DNA from: an uncultured Sunxiuqinia sp.
Lineage (GTDB): Bacteria > Bacteroidota > Bacteroidia > Bacteroidales > Prolixibacteraceae
DNA length: 64,000 bases
NCBI RefSeq assembly: GCF_947495665.1
Contig: NZ_CANLZV010000001.1
Location: forward strand, 496,001-560,000
Direction: 5' to 3'
The notes beneath the pieces are model-generated. The model worked only from the letters and a program-made list of their open reading frames with translations. It was not told the DNA's origin and searched no databases. Within the stretch, counting starts at the first letter, position 1. Every line of letters begins with the position of its first letter. The position numbers were made by a program, and so were the translations under genes. Positions 17,008 through 24,544 of this stretch are shown in pieces.

Positions 17008-18105
17008 ATGTCAACGGTTAAAATTGGATTTTTAGGTGCTGGAGGAATTGCCAAAGCTCACGCTTATTCATTGAATTCACTACGATATTATTACCCGGAA
17101 ATGCCACCGGTTGTTTTTGAATCGGTATGCTCGCAGCGGGAAGAAAGTCGTCAGCAATTTGCCCGGGATTATGGGTTCCGGCAATCTCAGGATGAGGCTG
17201 ATTTTTTGCAGAACGACGCCATTGATACGGTCTTGATTCTTGGTCCGAATAAGGTGCACGCCGAGCATTTGAAAGCTGTAGCCCAGATGCCCAATGTGAA
17301 ACGTATTTACCTGGAAAAACCGGTTTGCTCAAACTTGCAGGAGGAGCAGGAACTGGCCGCTTTAGCCTTAGCGGGTAAAAAAGTACAGGTGGGATTTCAG
17401 TATCTGCAAACGGCTTCGGTGCGCGAAGCGATTGCTTTTTGGAAATCCGGAAAACTGGGCAGACCCATTCATTTCGACTTGAAATATTACCATGGCGATT
17501 ATTTGCAGAAAAGTTATCGCGACAAGCGACAAACCCGCTTAACACCAGCGCCTGATGGTGGTGCTATGGCTGATTTGGGCTCTCATGGCATTAGCTTGTT
17601 GCTTTCTTTTTTAGGCGAACAGCTCGAAATTACCAGCGCATTGCAGGGCGGTGATTTTGCAGATGTGCCCGGGGATTCAGATTTGTTTTCTTCGCTTTCG
17701 CTGGTTGACCCGGTTACACGGGCAGTAGGAAATATGTCGGCCAGTCGCATTAGCTCTGGTTCCGGTGACTTGGTTTATCTTGAGATTTATGCAGAAAAGG
17801 GAACCCTGCGTTATACCTCGCAGCGTCCCGAGTCTTTCGATTATTTTCTGGAAGAAACCCAGCAGTGGATTAATCAGCCTGTTGGTAGCCACTATAAGCC
17901 AATCAGTAGTTTCCCATCGGGGCATGTGCCTCCGGGCTGGTTGCGCTCGATGGTGCATGCGCACTATTTGTTTTTAGGCGGAGCGGATGAGAAAGCATTT
18001 GTTCCGGATTTGCAGCATGGCTTGGCGGTTCAGCGTTTGGTGCGCGAAACGGCCACCCACTTGAGTTCATTCCGAAAACAGGTATCCGTACATGTCAAGA
18101 AGTAG
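17008..18105 (+). CDS. Gfo/Idh/MocA-family NAD(P)-dependent oxidoreductase
   Basis: A 365-residue sugar or cyclitol dehydrogenase-like protein. The Rossmann motif GFLGAGGIAKAH is at about 8-19, and the family EKP motif is E103-K104-P105 in LEKPVCSN. The C-terminal half has the mixed alpha/beta substrate domain, with MADLGSHG corresponding to the conserved D/H region. No signal peptide is seen, so the enzyme is cytosolic. It overlaps malQ by 14 bases, so the two are likely cotranscribed; this hints at carbohydrate metabolism, but the substrate cannot be assigned. Confidence 0.85.
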   Translation: MSTVKIGFLGAGGIAKAHAYSLNSLRYYYPEMPPVVFESVCSQREESRQQFARDYGFRQSQDEADFLQNDAIDTVLILGPNKVHAEHLKAVAQMPNVKRIYLEKPVCSNLQEEQELAALALAGKKVQVGFQYLQTASVREAIAFWKSGKLGRPIHFDLKYYHGDYLQKSYRDKRQTRLTPAPDGGAMADLGSHGISLLLSFLGEQLEITSALQGGDFADVPGDSDLFSSLSLVDPVTRAVGNMSASRISSGSGDLVYLEIYAEKGTLRYTSQRPESFDYFLEETQQWINQPVGSHYKPISSFPSGHVPPGWLRSMVHAHYLFLGGADEKAFVPDLQHGLAVQRLVRETATHLSSFRKQVSVHVKK

Positions 18106-19573
18106 TGGAATTTTGGTACATATTAGCTCGCTTCCTGGAAAGTACGGGATTGGTAGCATGGGGGCCGATGCCTTTGCCTTTGTTGATTTTCTGAAAGAAA
18201 CGGGGCAGAAGTGGTGGCAGATTTTGCCTTTGGGGCCCACGGGCTATGGCAACTCACCTTACCAAAGTTATTCTGTTTTTGCTGGAAGCGAGCTGTTAAT
18301 TAGTCTGGGTAAGTTGGTGGAAGAGGAGCTTTTAAGCGAATCAGACTTGGCCGATTTGACCCGGCTTCCAAGCGAGAAGGTTGATTACGACCGTCTGGCA
18401 CCTCACAAAAGAAGGCTTTTGAAAAAGGCCTATGAATGTTTTGAGGGGCAGTTTGATTACTTTAAGGAGGCGTATTATCAGTTTTTGGGCGAGCATTCGT
18501 GGTGGTTGGATGACTATGCTTTGTTTCAAGCGTTGAAAGAGCAGAATACGGAGTTGTTGTGGAACGAATGGAAGCTTCCTTATAAGAAACGCGATGTGCA
18601 TGCGTTGGATAAAGCCCATTTGACTTATGTTGAATCGATCAATTTTCACCGCTTTGTCCAGTTCATTTTTTTCAAGCAGTGGTTCGAGCTTAAGGATTAT
18701 GCCAATGAGAGCGGTATTCAGTTGTTTGGCGACCTTCCGTTGTATGTTGCGCTGGATAGCTCGGATGTGTGGGCTAACCAAGACTTGTTTTTGCTGGACG
18801 AGGAAGGTCGGCCTACGCATGTGGGGGGAGTTCCTCCGGATTATTTTAGCGAAACAGGTCAGCTGTGGGGCTGTCCGGTTTTTGACTGGAGCCGCTTGGC
18901 TGAACGAAACTACGACTGGTGGATGGCGCGCATGCACTTTTGCTTGAAAATGTTTGACCGGGTGCGGATTGATCATTTCCGGGGACTGGAATCATTTTGG
19001 TCGGTGCCTGCGGGAGAGACGACGGCTATTCATGGGGAATGGTGCCCGGCCAAAGGCTATGAAATGCTGAAGCTGTTGAAGTCACAAATTGGCGATTTTC
19101 CGGTAGTGGCTGAGGATTTAGGAGTCATTACGCAGGAAGTGGAGGCGTTGCGGGACGAGTTTAAGCTGCCGGGAATGAAAGTGCTGCAGTTTGGTTTTGC
19201 TTCGGATGCGGCCAATGAGCACCTGCCGCATAATTATGGACGAAACTTTGTGGTTTACACTGGCACGCATGACAACGATACGACTTTGGGTTGGTTGAAC
19301 TCAGCGACAAGTGTGGAGCGCAGAAACATCCGACGTTACTTTAAGCGTGGCAGGCGAAGGGCGCTTGACGCGATTCTTGAAGCTACTTGGGGTTCGGTTG
19401 CCGAATTGGCTATGATGCCCATGCAGGATTTGCTGCAGCTGGACACCAAAGGGCGGATGAATGTTCCGGGGGTGGCTGCCGGAAACTGGGAGTGGCGCTT
19501 TGAGTGGAAACAGATTCGCCCTGCTCGCCGTCGTTTTCTGAAGCAAATTACGGAAAAATACAACCGTTGTTAA
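18092..19573 (+). CDS. malQ: 4-alpha-glucanotransferase (amylomaltase, GH77)
   Basis: A 493-residue GH77 enzyme that transfers alpha-1,4-glucan segments between malto-oligosaccharides and releases glucose. The catalytic triad is visible: nucleophile D294 in RIDHFRGLE, acid/base E341 in VAEDLGVI, and D394 in TGTHDNDT. The N-terminus SSGILVHISSLPGKYGIGS is the family's usual start. The length matches bacterial amylomaltases without the extra starch-binding modules found in the longer Bacteroidota MalQ. It acts in the cytoplasm in glycogen or maltodextrin turnover. It starts within the end of the Gfo/Idh gene. Confidence 0.94.
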   Translation: MSRSSGILVHISSLPGKYGIGSMGADAFAFVDFLKETGQKWWQILPLGPTGYGNSPYQSYSVFAGSELLISLGKLVEEELLSESDLADLTRLPSEKVDYDRLAPHKRRLLKKAYECFEGQFDYFKEAYYQFLGEHSWWLDDYALFQALKEQNTELLWNEWKLPYKKRDVHALDKAHLTYVESINFHRFVQFIFFKQWFELKDYANESGIQLFGDLPLYVALDSSDVWANQDLFLLDEEGRPTHVGGVPPDYFSETGQLWGCPVFDWSRLAERNYDWWMARMHFCLKMFDRVRIDHFRGLESFWSVPAGETTAIHGEWCPAKGYEMLKLLKSQIGDFPVVAEDLGVITQEVEALRDEFKLPGMKVLQFGFASDAANEHLPHNYGRNFVVYTGTHDNDTTLGWLNSATSVERRNIRRYFKRGRRRALDAILEATWGSVAELAMMPMQDLLQLDTKGRMNVPGVAAGNWEWRFEWKQIRPARRRFLKQITEKYNRC

Positions 19574-19577
19574 TCGC

Positions 19578-20387
19578 TTAGATAAACTGCTCCAGGGCTT
19601 CCATGAATAGCTGGGGCTGTTCGGCATGAAGCCAGTGTCCGGCATTGGGAATGGTTGTAAGTTGTGCTTCCGGATAAATTTCCTTGATTTTTTCCTCGTC
19701 CTCTTTCGAAATATAAGGAGACTGTTCGCCTTTGATAAACAGAACAGGGTAGTTTAAAATGGGCATACGGTCTTCAAGCCACCGGTAGTTAACCCCGCTG
19801 ATTACTTCGTCCAAATGGTCGTAAAGCACATCGACATTGATCCGGCAGTCAAACTTTTTGGTTTCCTTGTTGCGGTATACATTTTTTAGCAGGAACAGAA
19901 CCAGTCCTTTGTTGTCGAGCTGTAGTTCGAGGAAATCGCGGATTTCCTCGCGTGTCTCAAACTGGTGTTTGCGCACCTCTTTCAACGATTCCAGAATATA
20001 TTGGTGCTGGTAGTATTGGCTTTTATCCTGTAGTTCAAAATAATCTTTCGGAGCAATATCGGCAACAATCAGTTTGTCAATTTTCTCAGGATATTCTGAA
20101 GCAAAAAACATGGCTGTTTTTCCACCCATGCTATGACCGATTACGGTGGCCTTGTCAATTTGGTGCTCGTCAAAAAAGTTGGCCAGGTCGTTGGTCATGT
20201 CTTGGTAATTGTGTGCATCCGCATTGGGTGAGCGTCCGTGGTTGCGCTGATCAATCAGATACACATGGTGCTTCTTGCCCAGTTTTTTTCCAACAGTCAA
20301 CCAATTGTCCGACGAGCCGTAAAGCCCGTGGACGATGACAATGGTTTTGGGGTTTTCTTTGCCTTCTTCGCGGTAAAATAACTTCAT
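19578..20387 (-). CDS. Alpha/beta hydrolase (YbfF-like esterase)
   Basis: A 269-residue alpha/beta hydrolase. The oxyanion loop HGLYGSSDNW is near the start, the nucleophile elbow is GHSMGG (serine at residue 86), and the terminal histidine lies in PNAGHWLHAEQP. The overall pattern (DQRNHGRSP after the first strands) resembles YbfF-type acyl-CoA/carboxyl esterases; substrate unknown. I start at the ATG at 20385-20387; the longer frame begins at a TTG at 20399. The gene is convergent with malQ, only four bases apart, and lies downstream of pdxJ in the same direction. Confidence 0.84.
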   Translation of the reverse strand: MKLFYREEGKENPKTIVIVHGLYGSSDNWLTVGKKLGKKHHVYLIDQRNHGRSPNADAHNYQDMTNDLANFFDEHQIDKATVIGHSMGGKTAMFFASEYPEKIDKLIVADIAPKDYFELQDKSQYYQHQYILESLKEVRKHQFETREEIRDFLELQLDNKGLVLFLLKNVYRNKETKKFDCRINVDVLYDHLDEVISGVNYRWLEDRMPILNYPVLFIKGEQSPYISKEDEEKIKEIYPEAQLTTIPNAGHWLHAEQPQLFMEALEQFI

Positions 20388-20469
20388 GATAGATTCCAAA
20401 ATGCAGGGTGCTGTTCTTTTTAACTAACCACAAAGGGAAACAGCCAGCCGTATGTTTTGTTCCCAATGA

Positions 20470-21186
20470 TCAGGGGCGAATGCAGTCCAGGTACTCGTGA
20501 ATGGTGTTTTTCAAGCCCAGGTAAAGTGCATCTGAAATCAAAGCGTGCCCAATGGAAACTTCGTCGATGTATGGAATTTTATCGATCAAAAACTTGAGGT
20601 TTTTCAAGCTTAGGTCGTGTCCGGCATTGATGCCCAGGTTTAATTGCCGGGCCAGCTCAGCTGCTTTTATGAACGGAGCAATGGCTTTATCCGGATCCTC
20701 CGGGTACATGGTCGCGTAGGGTTCGGTGTAAAGCTCAATCCGGTCGGCTCCGATTTTGGCTGCTGCTTCAATAATATGCACATCAGGATCGACAAAAATC
20801 GAGGTCCGAATGCCTTCGGCTTTTAGCCGGGCAATCACATCAACCAAAAAGTCGTGATGCTTGATGGTGTCCCATCCGTGGTCCGAAGTCAATTGTCCGG
20901 GTTGGTCGGGCACCAATGTGGCCTGGGTTGCCTTTACATCAGTTACCAGTTTGATAAAATCTTCACTGGGGTAGCCTTCAATGTTAAACTCGGTGGTAAT
21001 GTGGGGCTTAATGTCGTAAACATCCTGACGGGTAATGTGCCGTTCGTCGGGACGTGGATGTACGGTAATTCCTTCAGCACCAAACTTCTCACAGTTGATT
21101 GCAGCATCTAGTACACTGGGGGTTTGGCCCCCGCGCGAATTTCTTAATGTTGCTATTTTGTTTATATTTACACTTAGTCTTGTCAT
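20470..21186 (-). CDS. pdxJ: Pyridoxine 5'-phosphate synthase
   Basis: A 238-residue PdxJ that condenses 1-deoxy-D-xylulose 5-phosphate with 3-amino-2-oxopropyl phosphate to form pyridoxine 5'-phosphate. Family hallmarks include the N-terminal [16 protein letters not shown], the [14 protein letters not shown] segment, the FVDPD strand and [13 protein letters not shown] near the C-terminus, followed by SIGHAL. Full family length with no missing part. It is divergent from the CBS/nadK block and 83 bases upstream of the hydrolase. Confidence 0.96.
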   Translation of the reverse strand: MTRLSVNINKIATLRNSRGGQTPSVLDAAINCEKFGAEGITVHPRPDERHITRQDVYDIKPHITTEFNIEGYPSEDFIKLVTDVKATQATLVPDQPGQLTSDHGWDTIKHHDFLVDVIARLKAEGIRTSIFVDPDVHIIEAAAKIGADRIELYTEPYATMYPEDPDKAIAPFIKAAELARQLNLGINAGHDLSLKNLKFLIDKIPYIDEVSIGHALISDALYLGLKNTIHEYLDCIRP

Positions 21187-21240
21187 ATCGAATAAATAGA
21201 GGGCTGCAAGTTACAACATAGAATTGAAACAAGTAAAAAA

Positions 21241-21906
21241 TTGATTGCAAAAGAACTCATATCGGACGTTATTCCTTCCTTACGCCTGACCGATGACGGG
21301 CAAAAAGCACTGAACTGGATGGAGATTTTCAGGCTCTCTCATCTTCCGGTTGTTGATAAAGGAGAGTACATTGGCTTGATCTCGGATAAAGCAATTTATG
21401 ATTTGAATTTGATTGAGAAAAAGATGGACGATTGCCGCGAGCATCAGGTCCATCCGCATGTACATTCCAATCAACATATTTATGAAGTGGCTTCCATTAT
21501 GTCTGAACTGAAGCTGAGCCTGGTACCTGTGCTTGATTTGAAACACAATTACCTTGGGTGTATTTCGGTGATGGATTTATCCCGGAAATTTGCCACGCTG
21601 GTTGCTGTGCATGAGCCGGGGGGGATAATTGTGTTGGAATTGACGCCAATAGACTATTCGCTTTCGCAAATTGCCCAAATTGTAGAAGGCAATGACGCTA
21701 AAATTTTGAGTTTATATACCTACAAGGAAGAAGATTCGAAAGAATTGTTGGTCACCTTGAAAATAAATCAGATTGATCTTTCACCAATTATTCAGACTTT
21801 TGTGCGATACGACTATTCAATCCGGGCGGTTTTTATGGATGAGGCAATCCTGAATAACCTGTATGACGACCGGTTTAATCAGTTGATCAAGTATATGAAT
21901 ATTTAG
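21241..21906 (+). CDS. CBS-domain protein upstream of nadK, TTG start
   Basis: A 221-residue soluble protein with a CBS pair in about residues 1-120 (for example ISDVIPSLRLTDDGQKAL, HLPVVDKGEYIGLIS and VPVLDLKHNYLGCISVMDL). An ACT-like region of about 90 residues follows (GGIIVLELTPIDYSLSQIAQI). CBS pairs usually bind adenosyl ligands and act as sensors. No ATG exists before residue 27, and the CBS fold needs the earlier residues, so I use the TTG at 21241 (MIAKELISD). The gene ends 13 bases before nadK, suggesting a joint transcript and possibly a link to adenylate or NAD status; that link is inference. Confidence 0.8.
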   Translation: MIAKELISDVIPSLRLTDDGQKALNWMEIFRLSHLPVVDKGEYIGLISDKAIYDLNLIEKKMDDCREHQVHPHVHSNQHIYEVASIMSELKLSLVPVLDLKHNYLGCISVMDLSRKFATLVAVHEPGGIIVLELTPIDYSLSQIAQIVEGNDAKILSLYTYKEEDSKELLVTLKINQIDLSPIIQTFVRYDYSIRAVFMDEAILNNLYDDRFNQLIKYMNI

Positions 21907-21919
21907 CACAGGCAAACCT

Positions 21920-22801
21920 ATGATTATTGCAATTTTTGGAATTAGCACAGACCTAACTTACACCCCTGATCTGGCCAAATTATTTTCCTTGTTGAAAGAG
22001 CGAAATATTAGTACGTACATGTACCGGCCGTTTTTCGACTTTGTGCAAAAACACTGTCTGATCCGTCCGGAGGTGGCCGGTCTGTTTAATTCGGGCAAGG
22101 ACTTACCCGATGACGTTAGTTTCCTGATTAGTATTGGTGGTGACGGGACTTTCTTGCAGTCGGTCTTAACCCTGAAAAACAAGTCTATTCCGGCAATTGG
22201 ACTCAACCTGGGACGCCTTGGTTTTTTGTCGGATATTTCGCGAGAAGACATGCAGGAGGCGATCGATTCCATTTTGCAGGGAAACTATGAAATTGAAGAG
22301 CGCTCTTTGCTTCAGCTAAATGAACATGAGCACTTGTTTGGCGATTTCAATTATGCCTTAAATGAAATTGCAATAACCAAACTCGATACCTCTTCGATGA
22401 TTAGTATTCATACCTATCTGAACGAAGAATACCTCAGTACTTATTGGGCCGATGGATTGATTATTGCCACACCAACCGGCTCAACAGCTTATTCGCTGAG
22501 TGTGGGTGGTCCCATCTTAACCCCGGATTCCAAAAGTTTAATCATAACACCTATTGCTCCCCACAACTTAACGGTTCGCCCGATTGTGGTGCCCGAAAAT
22601 ATCACCCTGCGCTTGCAGGTTGAGGGGCGGGGGCACCAGTTTCAGGCTTCACTTGATTCACGCTCCGAAGCCATTAATTTTCCGGGTGAACTGCGCATTC
22701 AAAAAGCCGATTTTCATGTGAAAACATTGAAACTTCCCGGGCATGGTTTCTTTAGCACCCTCCGCAACAAGTTGATGTGGGGCGCAGACAAGAGAAATTA
22801 A
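21920..22801 (+). CDS. nadK: NAD kinase
   Basis: A 293-residue ATP-NAD kinase that phosphorylates NAD to NADP. The nucleotide motif GGDGT is at 73-77 (SIGGDGTFLQS), the NE motif is in ALNEIAI, and the glycine-rich TPTGSTAYSLSVGGP segment is the second family signature. Length and domain order are normal. It lies 13 bases after the CBS gene and 186 bases before the DUF6089 gene, which has its own likely promoter. Confidence 0.96.
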   Translation: MIIAIFGISTDLTYTPDLAKLFSLLKERNISTYMYRPFFDFVQKHCLIRPEVAGLFNSGKDLPDDVSFLISIGGDGTFLQSVLTLKNKSIPAIGLNLGRLGFLSDISREDMQEAIDSILQGNYEIEERSLLQLNEHEHLFGDFNYALNEIAITKLDTSSMISIHTYLNEEYLSTYWADGLIIATPTGSTAYSLSVGGPILTPDSKSLIITPIAPHNLTVRPIVVPENITLRLQVEGRGHQFQASLDSRSEAINFPGELRIQKADFHVKTLKLPGHGFFSTLRNKLMWGADKRN

Positions 22802-22878
22802 TCAATTTAGCTTAACAATTTTTAACCTCTATTTCGGTTTTATAATAGGCAGTCGGTAAGATGTTTTCAGAATTATAT

Positions 22879-22886
22879 TACTTTTG
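22879..22886 (+). promoter_or_regulatory. -7 promoter element before the DUF6089-uppS-bamA block
   Basis: TACTTTTG matches TAnnTTTG in the 186-base gap after nadK. The -33 region lacks a clean TTTG. The predicted leader to 22988 is about 95 bases. Confidence 0.35.
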
Positions 22887-22987
22887 TAGCTCTTGAAAGG
22901 AGTTATGTTTTAATGTTGTTGTTAAATGCCAGAATATTTTACGATACTGTCTTTTTATTAGCAACCTTTCAATGAAAACGATAGTCG

Positions 22988-23782
22988 ATGAAAAGATTTT
23001 TTTTAATCGTTTGTAGCATCCTGACTTTTAGTTCAATTTCTGCTCAGGAAACAGCAGATATTGGTATATGGGGTGGCGTTGGCAGTTACTTGGGAGACAT
23101 GACTCAGATTGATCAGGCAAGTTCTTTGAATCCAAATGTGGGAGTATTCTTTCGTTATAACTTTAATTCACGGCTGAGTTTACGGACCAGTCTGATGGCG
23201 GGAACGATTGGGGCTACCGGGAAATATGAAGCAGATCCCTGGGAGTTTGACAAGTTTATGACGGATGTTTCTGTCATGGGCGAGTTCAATTTCTTTCGGT
23301 ACATCATCGGAAGTAAGCGGCATTCAATGACCACTTATTTGATGAGTGGTTTAGGAACCAGTTTGTACAAGTATACTTACGACCCGGCACTCTTGTCACC
23401 CATGGTGTACTACCTGAACAATGAGCAGTTAGGTATTGTCCCTGCGGAAATTCATGATGAATTAATTCTTGAAAAAGAGGAATCAATCATTGGGTTGAAT
23501 GTGCCGATTGGCTTTGGTTTCAAGTTCAATATTGGCGAACGCATGGGGATAGGAATAGAGGCGATTTTGAGGAAGTATTTCAACGACAAGGTGGATGATC
23601 TGGATGATCCTCGAAAATTCTATTCATTGACTGATGGTCCGAACGGGAGTTCGCAGGGAGCCTGGAAAAGCTATAACACCTTTCTGCACAATAACGATTT
23701 CACCTATCATTTGGGAATTCATTTGACCTATCGGTTTTATAGGGGCGACCAGGAATGCCCGGTGTATGAAAATATTAAATAG
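22988..23782 (+). CDS. DUF6089-type outer-membrane beta-barrel protein
   Basis: A 264-residue exported protein with a signal peptide (MKRFFLIVCSILTFSSISAQ) and alternating aromatic/polar strands typical of a small outer-membrane barrel, ending in an aromatic-rich strand (HLGIHLTYRFYRG). The first mature motif DIGIWGGVGSYLGDM is typical of the Bacteroidota DUF6089 family, which commonly precedes uppS and bamA. Its role is unknown; the constant position beside envelope biogenesis genes suggests a part in outer-membrane assembly. It ends five bases before uppS. Confidence 0.82.
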   Translation: MKRFFLIVCSILTFSSISAQETADIGIWGGVGSYLGDMTQIDQASSLNPNVGVFFRYNFNSRLSLRTSLMAGTIGATGKYEADPWEFDKFMTDVSVMGEFNFFRYIIGSKRHSMTTYLMSGLGTSLYKYTYDPALLSPMVYYLNNEQLGIVPAEIHDELILEKEESIIGLNVPIGFGFKFNIGERMGIGIEAILRKYFNDKVDDLDDPRKFYSLTDGPNGSSQGAWKSYNTFLHNNDFTYHLGIHLTYRFYRGDQECPVYENIK

Positions 23783-23787
23783 ACTAA

Positions 23788-24531
23788 ATGACCATTAAAG
23801 ATAAAATACAACAAGCCAAGCTACCTAAGCACATCGCGATCATTATGGATGGCAATGGGAGATGGGCAACTCAACATGGCAATCAACGAGTTTTTGGACA
23901 CGAACATGGCGTAGAGTCCGTGCGTTCAACCGTTGAAGGGGCAGTAGAAATTGGTCTTGAATATTTAACCCTGTATGCATTCTCAACTGAAAATTGGGGA
24001 CGACCTCAGGCGGAAGTTAATGCCTTGATGGGACTGTTGGTTCAGGCGATAAATGAGGAGACGGCTAAGTTAAAAAAGCAAAATGTTCGTCTGACCATGA
24101 TTGGAGATTTTAACAGCTTGCCCGAAGAAGTTCAGGTGAAACTGAAATGGTCCATCAACGAGCTGAAGGATTGTACCGGACTAACCTTGGTGCTGGCCTT
24201 AAGCTACAGTGCGAAATGGGAAATCACCGAAGCAATTAAAAAAATAGCCTATGAAGTGGTGGATGGCACCCTCCAAATTAACGAAATAGATAAAAACCTA
24301 CTTGATAAATACCTTGCTACAGTTGGAATACCAGACCCCGAATTACTTATTCGGACAAGCGGTGAGAATCGGGTGAGTAACTTTTTACTTTGGCAAATTG
24401 CTTATGCCGAGTTCTATTTTACTCCTACACTTTGGCCCGACTTCCGTAAAGAAAACCTATTTGAAGCCATCTGCGACTTTCAAAACAGAGAAAGAAGGTT
24501 TGGTAAAACCAGCCAACAATTAGTTAGCTAA
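23788..24531 (+). CDS. uppS: Isoprenyl (undecaprenyl) diphosphate synthase
   Basis: A 247-residue cis-prenyltransferase that extends farnesyl diphosphate with isopentenyl diphosphate to form the lipid carrier for peptidoglycan and O-antigen. The catalytic motif IIMDGNGRWA contains D21, followed by the GHEHGVESVR helix, TLYAFSTENWGRP, and the C-terminal IRTSGENRVSNFLLWQIAYAEF motif. Length is typical. It sits between the DUF6089 gene and bamA, with gaps of 5 and 13 bases. Confidence 0.96.
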   Translation: MTIKDKIQQAKLPKHIAIIMDGNGRWATQHGNQRVFGHEHGVESVRSTVEGAVEIGLEYLTLYAFSTENWGRPQAEVNALMGLLVQAINEETAKLKKQNVRLTMIGDFNSLPEEVQVKLKWSINELKDCTGLTLVLALSYSAKWEITEAIKKIAYEVVDGTLQINEIDKNLLDKYLATVGIPDPELLIRTSGENRVSNFLLWQIAYAEFYFTPTLWPDFRKENLFEAICDFQNRERRFGKTSQQLVS

Positions 24532-24544
24532 TTAATCCCAGAAA

